NCBI GenBank assembly: GCA_910591455.2
Contig: OU342816.1
Location: forward strand, 19,085,807 to 19,149,806
DNA: 64,000 bases
From: Pholis gunnellus
Taxonomy: Eukaryota > Chordata > Actinopteri > Perciformes > Pholidae
Direction: 5' to 3'
The first letter of the stretch is position 1; each line of letters begins with the position of its first letter. Positions 1 to 10,724 of this stretch are shown piece after piece. The notes below the pieces were generated by a model. It was not told where the DNA came from. It did no database searches and saw nothing but the letters and a program-made list of their open reading frames with translations. The position numbers were made by a program, and so were the translations under genes.

Positions 1-371
1 TATGCAATCTGAATTTGTCATTTGAATACTAAATCTTAAAATAAAGAAACCGCAGAACTAACTTGCTGAAGATCGTTTGTACTGCAAGGTGCTGATGGGG
101 AGGCAACTGGAGGCCTCTACACACTTGACTCCATCCACTCCCATGTCACAGTATTGGGAGCAGGTGTGGGAAGCCACCCACCTGGAGCTGATCTCCTCAT
201 CAGGGAAGAATAAAAGACAGCCGGCGAGTTCATTTTCGGCTGGCACATGCCAGTGGAACTAAGTGAATGTGTCTGTGTGGGTTGATTGAGTAAGTGAAGA
301 GCTCGCAGCCTCGGTTCACCGAGATCTCCAGGGTGAACTTTTGTTACCGATAAGTCGGCTAGCGGCCCGAC
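1..371. other. non-coding flank, nothing recognised
   Basis: No reading frame here resembles a known protein and no splice-bounded exon is evident. The overlapping short frames on both strands look like chance. The stretch ends at a long AT/GT palindrome. Confidence 0.5.
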
Positions 372-435
372 TATAATTAGTGTGTGTGTATATATATATA
401 TATACATATATATATATACACACACACTAATTATA
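372..435. repeat. GT/TA palindrome, 29-bp arms
   Basis: The arms at 372-400 and 407-435 are exact reverse complements around a 6-base loop. Each arm runs from TATAATTAG through a GT tract into a TA tract. The unique outer bases (TATAATTAG / CTAATTATA) are also inverted, so this is a real inverted repeat and not only self-complementary TA DNA. A microsatellite that folded back and was copied is a plausible origin. Confidence 0.85.
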
Positions 436-976
436 ATATTTGTTTTTAATAGTAATTAGACGCTATCAGGGGACATTAACGTTAGCTGTTAGTGTGGAGC
501 CACTAAAAGGGATACAAAATTAAAACAATTTAAATAATTAAAACAATTTAAAGTACCTAAGATATATAGAGGAAGTTGAAAGATTAAAGGGAATAACAAA
601 GATAGTTAAAAAGAGTTAAAAAGGCAATTATTCCTGTATACCTCTTTAAAACAAGGAAATGGTTGCAGCCAATCTAAAACAAACCACACGGCACTTACGT
701 TGCAGGATCAGAGTGTTGTAGTTGATCCTGACATATTTAAAAACATGCACAGCAGGGTGTAATGTTCAGGGGTTTAAGGAGTCAAAGGGTCCGAGTTCTG
801 GTGAATCCTGGTGGGAATCTTCAGTGTGCACACACTTTCGCTGTTAAAAAATCCAAGTGACTCACCCTCGGGCCTTGTCCTGCTCCACCATCCTTTGCTG
901 TGGTTTAAAACAGTGCAGCCGTCGTGTGGGCTTTAAAAAATAATTGGCTAAAAAAAAGGCAATCACTGTCCCAGTT
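436..976. other. AT-rich non-coding stretch
   Basis: No gene seen. It holds short direct repeats such as AAAACAATTTAAA near 522-552. It runs up to the end of the minus-strand ORF1 remnant that starts at 3100. Confidence 0.45.
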
Positions 977-1050
977 TTAAAAGATATACCCTTTTAAAAG
1001 GTGTAAAAACTTGCCATAACACCAAAAGGTTAAAAAGAGAGAGAACGGTC

Positions 1051-1082
1051 TCGACGTTTCGCCTAGTATCGGCTTCTTCAGG
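1051..1082 (-). ncRNA. Hammerhead-ribozyme-like motif, copy 1
   Basis: On the minus strand the order is CTGAAGA, a short stem (GCC/GGC) with a 7-base loop, then GAAAC and GTC. CUGANGA and GAAA are the two conserved blocks of the hammerhead core, and PLEs are known to carry such motifs in their terminal repeats. Stem II is short, and no convincing stem I or upstream cleavage triplet is seen, so self-cleavage is doubtful. The motif overlaps the C-terminal frame of the ORF1 remnant. Confidence 0.45.
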
Positions 1083-1746
1083 AGGTAGTGTGAGCCAGCC
1101 GCCCCTCTGTTTGAATATAAAGGAAATGTTTGGGGCTGGGTTGTCTTGTGGCAGCTTGTCATTGGCCCAGAGAATGTCACATGACTTCTTAAAAAAACAC
1201 CGACCAATAAAACTTTAGGGATCTCTAAGACCGTCTCTACCGTCCAGTGCACTGGATCATGTCGATGGACCATGAAAAGGCGCTCTTCTACCCCCTTCAG
1301 CACCCTATAGTTGGCTTCAAAAAAGATGTTGGTCTGTTCAATGAGGGTTTGTGCCAAGGGTGGGAGCTGTGTCGAGAACTGTATGAGTGACACAAAAATT
1401 CCCGCCTGAGGAAAAACTCTTCCTATCAGTGCCACCAACTGCTGAAACTGTTTTTTAATGGTACTCAGCAGATTTCCCCTTAGACAGTTATTAAGGCCGA
1501 TCGAAAGGACGATCTTCTGGGTGGTAGGACAAGGATCTAGTTTCTCAAGGACCCCCTTCAAATGATGGATTTGGGCCCCAGGGAAGCTGTCCACCTGGAC
1601 TAGTGGATAGCTGTATTTTGGGATCCTCGACAAATTGGAGTCACCCAACACCAGTACCAGTTTATCAACACTCAGGGACCAGTCCACAATCTTTCTAAAG
1701 GTAGCCTTATGTCGGATCGGCCTTTGTACCGGAGGGGGATCAGTAA

Positions 1747-1775
1747 CATCATCATCATCATCATCATCATCATCA
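1747..1775. repeat. (ATC)n microsatellite coding poly-Asp
   Basis: About nine ATC/CAT triplets lie in frame with the ORF1 remnant and encode an Asp run on the minus strand. In other frames the tract gives artificial poly-Ile or poly-Met. Confidence 0.85.
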
Positions 1776-2239
1776 GCACCATCATGAGGGGGGTCGGACT
1801 GGGTGGCTGGGGGGCTACATGGAATATTTTCCACCAAGGTGGCTGCCTCCAAAAGAGGATCCACTGCCAGAATCCCATCAGTAAGTGGCCCCTCAGGGGG
1901 TCCGGGCAACCCCACTGTCCCACTGTCTCCGGACGGGGATGAGGAGATGGAGTCAGACATCTCCACTGCCACATTACTGATGGGTGCCCGTTCAGTCACC
2001 GGCCTCCCCATGTTACGATCGAGAGTAGCCTCTATCACCAACCCACTCGCCTCATCAGGTGAGCCCGACAGGGTGTCCTCTAATGACCCCAAATCAAAGG
2101 TCGGCCGGAAATCAAGTGGCGCCCAATCAGTCGCAGGAATGGATGGTATAGGGTCTTGGAGTTCTGACCGAAGATGTGTCTCAGCCTGCCCCGTAACAAG
2201 AGCAACCACCCTCGCCGCTGTAGCCTGATGGAGTCCGGT

Positions 2240-2460
2240 CACATCCAGGAGGGGAAGGGGGAGTGGGGGAGGGGGGGGGGGGGGGTGGGTTTAGGATGAG
2301 GGTTGGGGTAGGGATTAGAATTGGGGTGGAGGAGTTGGGAAGGGGGGGGGCTGGTTGAGTTTAGGATAAGGGTTGGGGTGGGGATTAAGATTAGGGTGGT
2401 GGAGTTGGGGAAGAGGGTGGGGGTGGAGATTAGGATGAGGGTTGGGATGTGATCTTGGGA
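2240..2460. repeat. G-rich minisatellite inside ORF1 remnant
   Basis: Imperfect units built on GGGTTGGGGTGGGGATTA and GTGGAGTTGGG are repeated at least three times, with G runs of 9 to 14. On the minus strand the tract codes a Pro/His/Asn-rich linker (HPNPHPN type). Units containing TTCTAATCC create the stops that split ORF1. The G runs could form quadruplexes. Confidence 0.75.
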
Positions 2461-3120
2461 CAAGATGGTCTGAGCCCAGCCTGGAGCCGAGATTCGTACT
2501 ATGGCTGGGGTCAGGGTGGGGACCTGAGGCCCCAACCGGGTCAGCAGCATATGGCAATGGTGGCCATTGCTCTTCATATTGAGCAGGGTCAAAAAGGGGC
2601 CCCCCCATCGTCCCCAACAGTGGAGCCTGTGCTACCCCCTCCACCAAGGCCGCCAGGGTGGTGATGGATGAAGCTTTTAGACGGTTTTTATATCTAGTTT
2701 TGCCATAGGCAATAGCTTTGTCCAGAGCGACCCGATCGAAGGGGGGCAGATCCTGAAGGCCAGCAGCTATCACTGAGTCATAGTGTTGTTTAAGAATGTT
2801 CATATTGACTCGCATCCACTCATCAGTGTTAAGCTTCACCCTAGCAGTGGTTTCAGCGTTGGGGGACGATGGTTTAATGAAGGTCAATTTGTTGACCTGT
2901 CTAAACATCCCCACCGGGAACCTCTGGGACCGCTGGGTTCCCTCCACAACTTCGGCATGATGTACTGCTTGTAATAATTTAAAGTACTTTTTCTGCAACT
3001 GATTTTCTGCTCCACCAGCAGGGATGGATGATCCCCTGCCCCTGGATGGCCCATTATGGACGCGGCGAGAGGATGATGGTCTATAATTGCCAGAGGGCAT
3101 GGTCCAACCCCATGAGGAAC

Positions 3121-3216
3121 AAGGTAAGTAATAAGGTAGGTAATAAGGTAAGTAGTTTCAAAAATAAAACAAGGTAGGTAATAAGGTAAGTAATTTCAAA
3201 AATAAAACAAAGACTG
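3121..3216. repeat. Short tandem duplication (GGTAAGTAATAA units)
   Basis: A segment of about 45-50 bp with AAGGTAGGTAATAAGG and TTTCAAAAATAAAACAA occurs twice in direct orientation, just upstream (minus-strand sense) of the ORF1 start at 3100. Confidence 0.7.
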
Positions 3217-3479
3217 GGTTTGGCCAAATGACAAAAAGACAAGGAGGGAAATGCCTAATAATGGCCTGCTCACTTTTTTTCAGATTGATCCTTTTCCTTT
3301 TCTAAGCAGGTCCCTTAAATAAGAGACCTGGGATATTTAAAATGTCCTAGCACGAATCCCGATATTTTGGCACTAATCCAAGGCGTCAATAGGCCCAAGG
3401 TGTTCAGAAAGCCGCCAAGGGGTTTATGAGGCACAATGTGCTTACGGTGTCCTAACACACCCAAACCAACCCTTAAGGG

Positions 3480-4085
3480 TGTCAAAAACACACAAACCAC
3501 ACTGAAAAATTGTGCCAAAAAGGGCCCCCACACACAAAAACACTAGGATGGCTAAACTTCCGAGGCCTAGGGCCTTGGACTGAGAAGCCAGGGAAAGTGC
3601 CTAAGTGTGACTGGGGTGCAGAAAGGCTGCTTTTTAATACAAAGCAAAACCTGGTTTGAAAAGGATCAAGTAATATAATTTTTTTTAAAAACACCAAAAT
3701 TGGATCTAGGTACTCCAATTGATCCTTCCCTAATGTTTGTTATTCTCTTGAGACCTGTGGGATAAGGACCTCAGTATTATGCACCTTTGTAAGCCCCCCG
3801 GCAGGCCCAAAAGAAACCCACAAGGGACGTTGCCAGTTTTTATTAAATACAGCACTAGGTGCTTTTATGGTGTCAAACAAAACTCAGGAAACCCTTTATT
3901 TTTGGGTTGTCAACCACACACACACACACTGGCAAACCACTCCACACACTAAGATGGCTAGGTCCCAGGGGTTTCTGGGCCTTGGACTAGAGAACCAAGA
4001 GGAGCGTTCAAAAGGTGCAATTTGGTGCAAGGATATGCAACCAACTTCTTATCAGGAAAGGATCAAATAAATAGAATAAAAGGAC
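3480..4085 (-). repeat. Diverged direct duplication upstream of ORF1
   Basis: Segments around 3520-3690 and 3935-4075 share blocks in the same order: CACACA..., ATGGCTA, GGGCCTTGGACT, AGAAGCCA/AGAACCAA, GCAAAACC/GCAACCAA and AAAGGATCAA. There is no coding potential. The position upstream of a minus-strand ORF1 and next to the second hammerhead-like motif fits the duplicated terminal repeats (pLTRs) of PLEs, but this is inferred. Confidence 0.45.
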
Positions 4086-4197
4086 ATAGGTCCAAAGACC
4101 ATATGTTTAAAAAGTAAGCAGGCTAAAAATAAGGGCAATATAAGTGCAAGGTAAGTGCAATGGAAAGCTCCAAAGGTAAGTGCAATGGAAAGCTCCT

Positions 4198-4226
4198 GAC
4201 GTTTCGCCACGCTGTGGCTTCTTCAG
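4198..4226 (-). ncRNA. Hammerhead-ribozyme-like motif, copy 2
   Basis: The minus strand reads CTGAAGA, then a 5-bp stem GCCAC/GTGGC closed by AGC, then GAAAC and GTC. Both conserved hammerhead core blocks are present and stem II is stronger than in the copy at 1051-1082. The two copies share orientation and flank the ORF1 remnant, as expected for motifs in repeated PLE ends. A 28-bp direct duplication (GGTAAGTGCAATGGAAAGCT) lies immediately beside it. Cleavage activity is untested. Confidence 0.5.
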
Positions 4227-4268
4227 AGGAATGAATAGGGAAGACTGACACAGACACACATGTGGTAC

Positions 4269-5960
4269 GATTTCTGGCCTTGTCCGTTTGAAATTGGCTC
4301 TGTAGCGCCCCCTACAATATTTCAAAAGAGCAGCCCCGGCGCTACGTTTGAGCTACACGTACGAAACTCGGTAGGCACATGTATCCTGTGGAGACTTAAA
4401 AATAAGTCTCGTGGCACCATGCTGTAAAACCTACCAGAAGTCGGCCATTTTGATTTTGGTGTCATTTTTCCTTAGCATAGTACTATTTGCAAAGCATCAT
4501 TTCCAACATCAGGCGGTCCACGCGGGATCGACGACGTCTCGCTCGCGGACGCGCAGTCCAGCAGTCACGGAAGTTCTCCAACGCGCAGGCCGGAGGTCCG
4601 CCGGCCGCCCCCGACGCGCCAGGGAGGCGAGGGCCCGTTCATCATTATTGGATGTAGATCACTCAGATTTATCAAAAGCTTTTTGATATCTATTTGCGTT
4701 AAAAAGATATGGACCAATGAACTTCCTAGGGGCGTGGCTTAATATCAATACAAATAACTTCTCAACCATTTGTCGAAAATTCACGAAACTTTCAGCATAT
4801 GTGCACATCGCATACCGTAACATACCCTGATATTTTTGTTGCATTCAACCAATAGGGGGCGCTACAATAAACCCGCAAAGTTGTGTTTTTTGGCACTTTT
4901 TGCATTTTGCAGCCTTCGTATTTTAACGAACTCCTCCTAGAGCATTTATGCGATCGACTTCATATTTGTTCAGGGTGCTCTTAAGACCTTTGTGATTAAA
5001 AATTATTAAAAGCTAGCGCTTTTATCGAAGAACCTTGACGTGGCGTGGCGGCCATTTTGCATCATTTTTCTGAAAAATCAAGTTGTTATAACTCTGAGGT
5101 ACATAAACCAATCCGCACAAAACTTCTTGTGCATGATGCCACTTCAAGCCTGAACATACTTAAATTGAAAACAATTAAATAACTCATAGCGCCACCTACT
5201 GGCTGAAGGAAATGTCATATTTTATACTTTTCTTTATTCCTCCTAGCCAGGTGACCCGATTAGTCTCAAAATCGGTAAGGATAGTCTTAGGACATTGATG
5301 AAGAATCGCCATAAGTATTGTGTGTTTTCGTTGAACGCTGTTGCCGTGGTGACGCATCGTTCGCCATTTAAAATTGAAGTTGTTATAACTCCAAGGTACA
5401 TTATCCAATTTGCACAAAACTTCTTGTGCATGATGCCACTTCAAGCCTGAACATACCTGATTTGAAAAAGTTCAAAAAAATCATAGCGCCACCTACTGGC
5501 TGAAGGAAATATGGTTCAGTAGGTTAGGATGCTCAAAAATGCATGGGACTTTGCACAAGTGTCAAAGGCATCAGAAGAAATATATGGAATGATTTTTGGC
5601 CTTGTCCGTTTGAAATTGCCTCTGTAGCGCCCCCTACAATATTTCAAAAGAGCAGCCCCGGCGCTACGTGTGAGCTACACGTACGAAACTTGGTAGGCGC
5701 ACGTATCCTGTGGAGACTTAACAATAAGTCTCTTGGCACCATGCTCTAAAACCTACCGAAGTTGGACATTTTCATTTTGGTGTCATTTTTTCATAGATTT
5801 TGCCCTATTAGGCTCCATTACCATAACAAACTCCTCCTAGGGACTTTGTCAGTGTCACAGTGCCACCTGTTGGTGAAAGATTTTTGTGTCATTTTTTCAT
5901 AGAATTTGGCCTATTTAGTCCATATACTTTAACTTCTCCTAGGGACTTTGTCAGTGTCAC
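4269..5960. repeat. Cluster of diverged dispersed/tandem repeats
   Basis: Three families recur. Block A, about 195 bp (GGCCTTGTCCGTTTGAAATT, TAGCGCCCCCTACA), lies at 4269-4465 and again at 5591-5787. Block B (GTTGTTATAACTC, CTTCTTGTGCATGATGCCA, AGCGCCACCTACTGGCTGAA) lies near 5085-5215 and 5370-5510. Block C (CTCCTAGGGACTTTGTCAG, TGCCACCTG) lies near 5835 and 5935. This is non-coding repeat DNA of a type common in fish. I cannot assign a family. Confidence 0.7.
4521..4640. other. GC-rich island inside AT-rich repeat DNA
   Basis: About 120 bases rich in CG dinucleotides (CGACGACGTCTCGCTCGCGG, GGTCCGCCGGCCGCCCCCGA) interrupt repeat DNA that is otherwise AT-rich. One frame is open through it but matches nothing I know. 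It may be an insertion or a foreign fragment. Confidence 0.4.
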
Positions 5961-7700
5961 AGTGCCACCTGCTGCTGAAGGATCTGCATTTTCTGACAAA
6001 AAACGAAGTTACATGACTTTTACACTATGTGGTGTACACTTGATATAGAGCTACATAATGCATCTTTGCGTGTCTTCTCTAGCACACTCAACACAGGAAA
6101 AATATGTCTCACTCATGGATGCGGTGTCCAATGGATGCAGAATTTCACGGCCACGTTATTTGGTGTCCCGCCAGTACTTTCGTTGTGCACAAAGGTGCCA
6201 GGAACTTCTAATAACTCCAGTGTACATTGTATGATTTGCCTCAAACTTTTCATGCAGTTACAGTCCAGGCCTGAACATACCTAAATTATAATAACTCATA
6301 GTCCCGCCCACACTCTTTTGTTACAGGAACCGTGTGGCGTACACATTTGTGAGAGGCATAATTTCAGTCACTACAGATTGAGGCCCAATCCAAATCTCCA
6401 CACTTACATACTTTAAGGCGTGCTCCCGTAAAGTGCTTGAGGGTTTAGGGTTGTCCCACTGTCAAATTGGCCAGCGTTCACTTTCTTGCAGACATTTTAA
6501 GCCCTTTCTGAACATTTTCCGTAAATCAGCATTATATGCAGACTTTGCCAAAAGGAAATAGCCACAATTCATTGAAATTGCACGTATTTCACAAGTATGA
6601 AGACGTAAAAAAAATAAACAAACTCGACGGCACGTGTGTTCAGCCTGTCATATTAAATTTAAACAGAAACATTTGGGATTAAAGACGGAACAAACAAACA
6701 CTTCAAATCACCGAATATTTATTTATTTAATCATCAAATATATCATTTTTTCATTGAAGATGTTTTGACAAAAACAAGTTAATACATTTTTTTTGCATTG
6801 ATATCCTATTTCTCAGTTGTGTGTTTTCCCCACTGCCCACTTAGCCCCTCCCCTTTCATAACATATATCAATCTCATTTCTTTTTTTTTACTAAAAGTCG
6901 TTCAACTTAAATTACACGCAGTATGACACAATAACAACAATAACATCAATCAGGAGACATTTGACTGAACATCAATTTATTTCACATTCATGTTGACATC
7001 GTTTCTGAACGCTCTTTGGCTATTTCATGTTGGATCATAACGTAGTATATTAAAAGGCCATTGTGATGCTGTGGTTACATCAACAATATTCCCCCTCAAG
7101 TCTAGACACTCCTGGTGGTGATGAAAGGAGTTGCTGAAAATCCCATGATGGGATGTGAGCAGGACTGAGCACTGGATATGATGGAGACTGGAGTTCAATG
7201 GGGTGGACGGTTGCATCCAATCATACTGCAATGACATCTGACAGCAGAAGAGAGAAAAGAACGTTAACAGTTTTGATATGACAGTGTAAAGACAGTGTAA
7301 AGACATTACTGAATGCAAGAAGTTCCACACTTTATTTTGGATGTTTCTGATAACTGCTACAGACAATTGATTGAACAAAATACTTTCATGTCAATGCCAC
7401 AAAATTGCAGGACACTGCAGGGAATCGAACCCCATCCCAGTAAACCAGGAGTACCATTACCAGCGTCTTTTGCTTTTTTTAGACTACATGAAAGATATGG
7501 TAAAGCAAAACCTGCATTAGCAAAAGCATGAGTGTCGAGCATTGATATTAAATCATAATTGGCCTATATTTTATTTCATAAATGTGGATAACTTATTTAT
7601 TTCAATGATTGCCATATATGACATCAATCTTGTCAAAACATTTTTTAGTTATACATGCTCTTGTAATGCAGGAAACGAAACCCTACTGTTTTTTCTCTCT
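5961..7700. other. no gene recognised
   Basis: AT-rich DNA with degraded repeat fragments. No frame resembles a protein family. Around 7420-7435 the minus strand has a GGTTCGATTCCC block like a tRNA B box, but no complete tRNA or SINE could be drawn. Confidence 0.4.
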
Positions 7701-7925
7701 TTTTTTAAAAACTGAACACAATATGCAAAAATATACTCTATATTTAAAATATATTCTATTGTCAAAATGCATAATACAATATCTTTTTTTTAAAACTGAA
7801 CACAATATGCAAAAATATACTCTATATTTAAAATATATTCTATTGTCAACATGCATAATACAATACAACATTACATTTGGAAATACACATAATACAATAC
7901 AACATTACATTTGGAAATACACATG
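7701..7925. repeat. Two tandem duplications (84 bp and ~34 bp)
   Basis: An 84-bp unit (ACTGAACACAATATGC ... GCATAATACAATA) occurs at about 7706-7789 and 7790-7866 with one internal substitution. It is followed by a second duplication of about 34 bp (AATACAACATTACATTTGG). The near-identity suggests recent slippage or unequal exchange. Confidence 0.85.
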
Positions 7926-7969
7926 GAGAAACTAACAGAATGACGATGCAAACTGCAAACCCTAACTAC

Positions 7970-8393
7970 GTTCATGTCACGATTAGGCTTTGCCTCTGTG
8001 TTCTGTGTTTGTCTACCCTCCTCACTCTACCTGTCAGTCACTCCCTCAGCTTATTCCCTTCACCTGCCTCTGATCACTAATCAAGCACTTCCCCCTCATC
8101 AGCACAACTCCTCTCACCTGTTCTTCCCCCTACATAAACTCCTGCCCCTCAGTCACTCCTTGCCAGATTCTTGTATTGTCTACCCGCCCGTTCGGCTTGT
8201 CCTGTTCCCGGTTTTCCCGTCTGTCTTCCCTGTCCTGCTGGAATTTCCTCCCTCGTCTCCTGTCTGTTCTGTGGATCCCCTGCCGATTCCTGTATGGTCT
8301 GCTATTTGGATTGTTTTGCTCATTAAATATACCCTTTCACACTACTCTGCCTGTTCTGCGCTTGAGTCCTCCACCATGCCCCGTGACAGTTCA
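7970..8393. mobile_element. Solo LTR, 414 bp, with 5-bp target duplication
   Basis: The element 7975-8388 starts TGTCACG and ends CGTGACA, a 7-bp terminal inverted repeat. It is flanked on both sides by GTTCA (7970-7974 and 8389-8393). A pyrimidine-rich body and an ATTAAA signal at 8322 fit the plus orientation. TG...CA ends with a 5-bp duplication are the signature of LTR-retroelement integration. With no internal region, this is a solo LTR left by LTR-LTR recombination. The sequence style resembles fish Ty3/gypsy-type LTRs, but I cannot name the family. Confidence 0.85.
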
Positions 8394-8547
8394 AATCTCA
8401 ACTACACCTCTAAAGTCTTTTTAAATGCTGTTTGGACAGTTTTGCCACTCCATGCTGCTACATGTGATGATATGAACCCTCTCTCCACCTCTGATGCCAA
8501 ATAAAGCTGAAGACCTTAAACCTACAGCTGTTTCAAGTCAAAACTTA

Positions 8548-9736
8548 CTATACCATGTCATTTTGAAACATGGAAGAGGGAATACTATATTCAAAAGAAC
8601 ACAGTATCCCCTCATGATCACTGAAATATGTAGGACAGACTACTGCTTCTACATCATACTGTGTGGTTTTCACATACACAGTCAATTTGTGTACCTCTCT
8701 CTGTTGTGGGTTCTGTCACAAGCTGAACATACCCTTTGTCTGTGATCAATTTGGAGATCGTTGATGATTTCAAAATGTCATCATTGAAATCTCCCATGAC
8801 AGCAATGGTGTCACTTAATGGATCAAGCCAATCAAGTAATTTACCCAAGTGTTCTTTGAACAAAGACATGGGATAAGATGGTGGTCTGTAAATTACTGCT
8901 ATCACTATGTTGTAAGTCACACAGTTGTACACTAAACATTCTAAATTTACATCTGGTACTTTTACAATGTTGTATTTCAAACTGTCTGCACTATACATGC
9001 CAACACCACCATGTTGTTGGTCTTGCAAAGCAACCAATGCGGGGTTGTTGCTGCTGTAAGATGAACTTCTGGGACAACTATCAAATGAATAACCATTAAT
9101 GTTGACCGAGTCCAACGAGTAAGTAGGAGAGAGCCAGGTTTCAGTAACAGCAATACAGTTAGGCTGCAAATGCTGTGTACATATCATCAGATCTGCAACA
9201 TGGCGGGGCAAACTTTGCACATTCATCAAAAACACAGTAAAACTGTGTGTGCCTGCTTTCTGAACTGTCCTAGTGTCACTGAGAAAAGGTGGCATGCACT
9301 GAATTGCCTGCTGAATGTTATCTCTACAGTAGATTACCTCATCTTTAAAGTCACGAATTATTAACCCCGATAAATTTGTAACACGGCTTAATGCTACATA
9401 GGCCTGTCCTGCAGTAAAAATCTTCTTCAGTGACACCACAGCTTTATCAACCGTTATTCCTTGTACCTTGTGAACTGTACAAGCCCAAGCCAATTTAAGT
9501 GGAAATTGCCGACGCAATCCACCTTTGCTATTGACCCTATCCTCTTCTGCAACAATAGGCGTAGAGGTCTGTAAAGTGCTTAAGGCATATACAGATTGTT
9601 TCCTCCTCTGTGCGCCAACTTGCTCATTATCAAATTCAACATACACAGTTTTAGGAAACTTACTACCTGCTGAATGAACTACATGTGTCACTGTGCCACA
9701 GACCCCGTTAAACAAGTCCATCCAGCACATCCACAT
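8548..9736 (-). pseudogene. Helentron helicase C-terminus plus EEP endonuclease
   Basis: The first ~120 residues complete the Pif1-like helicase: WACTVHKVQGITVDKAVV (motif V) and TAGQAYVALSRV (motif VI). From about residue 165 an endonuclease/exonuclease/phosphatase domain follows, with MNVQSL, VTETW (catalytic Glu), YRPP and GDFND. The frame stops at NHTV (8654), but an extra T at 8656 is the cause. In the next frame the protein continues DVEAVV...YFSDHEGI, supplying the catalytic S-D-H, and ends at 8548. This nuclease fusion separates Helentrons from canonical Helitrons. Confidence 0.85.
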
Positions 9737-10724
9737 TTTGAATTAACATTACACGCGAATTTACCCCCAGAACCAGTTTCTCAGCTAAACATGTGTTATA
9801 GACTTTGCTGTGATGTCCGTCTTTTAACTCCAAATGACCTGTTGACTTATTACGACCATAATCCTGAGCATCAATTTCTACATATTCGGGACATGTTTTC
9901 ATTAACTGCTCAAAATTATGACAATTGACTTGAGCATTTGTGGGAAAAATGTGGAGCGATGAATTCTCTTCACCAGTTTCACATTTCTTCAACAAATCTA
10001 TGTCACTAGCCTGCAATTTAGTTCCCTTTGAACGGGTCCTCAACCTATTTAATAGCCCTGCAAACACAGCATCTTTCTGCCGAACAATAGTCGTTAATTC
10101 AACAACGCTAAATACGCTACTCCACAGATTAACGCCTACGTCGTCAACATACAGTGGCTTCCCTTTTACTGGAGGTAACTGGAAAAAATCTCCAACAGCA
10201 ATTACACTGACATTACCGAATGGGGAAAAATTCCCATTTTGTTTGATTTGCCGTAATCTGCCATGAATATATCCCATCAATTTATGATCGACCATGGATA
10301 TTTCATCAACAATTACAATTTGCAGATTACTATATTGGGCACGCAGACTATTTATTTTTTCCTCACCTAAAGGTGTGTATGGTAATTTGGTATCTATGCC
10401 AATGCTAAATGTTGAATGGATTGTTGCACAATGTAAATTGTATGCTGCAATGCCAGTCGGAGCAGTTAACAATACAGTAATTTCTTCAGGGTGACGACAC
10501 AATGTTGACAGTAACCTTGTTGTTTCATATTGTAGCGCTCGAATTAAATGACTCTTTCCTGTCCCTGCACCACCCGTTATAAAAACATGAATTGGATCCG
10601 GATTTTTTCCATTTATCTTGTTTAGACACCATTGTCTTACCTCATTAAATATAGACATTTGAGATTCATTTAGTGACCTAATTAATTTTAAACCTTCACC
10701 TCTGCACATAATGTTATTAGTCTT
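9708..10724 (-). pseudogene. Helentron Pif1-like helicase domain, N-terminal part
   Basis: A SF1B helicase of the Pif1/RRM3 type would unwind DNA during rolling-circle transposition. Visible motifs counted from the ATG at 10709 are Walker A GGAGTGKS (46-53), TAPTGIAA, Walker B VDEIS (134-138) and GDFFQLPP (173-180). It is in frame with the upstream Rep and separated from it only by a TAG. The frame ends at NVDVLDGLV because one extra T shifts the downstream part, which resumes as LFNGVCGTVTH in the next frame. Confidence 0.88.

Larger units (their letters stand above)
977..3100 (-). pseudogene. Retroelement ORF1 remnant with SGNH-like domain, probably PLE
   Basis: Two open stretches, 3100-2315 and 2242-977, lie in the same frame and are separated only by in-frame stops inside a G-rich minisatellite, so they were one protein. 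The N-terminal part (~170 residues) is basic (SSSRRVHNGPSRGRG), then has FIKPSSPNAETTARVK and a DEWMRVNMNILKQHYDS helix. A Pro/His/Asn-rich linker follows, then a poly-Asp run. An SGNH-hydrolase-like segment comes next, with LVLGDSNLSRIP (nucleophile-type GDSN block), VDSFPGAQIHHL, IGLNN and HWTVET. This ORF1 type is known to me from fish retroelements, and I link it to PLEs because a hammerhead-like motif lies within the C-terminal frame. It has no RT: the SGNH region runs straight into that motif, implying deletion of the RT half. The clade is uncertain; a CR1/L2-type ORF1 esterase is the alternative. Confidence 0.55.

Noticed and set aside
1672..1974. Minus-strand frame with a poly-Met run
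   Set aside because: It is the ATC microsatellite read in the wrong frame of the ORF1 remnant.
7405..7450. tRNA-like B box GGTTCGATTCCC on the minus strand
   Set aside because: No matching A box at a suitable distance and no cloverleaf; not enough for a tRNA or SINE call.
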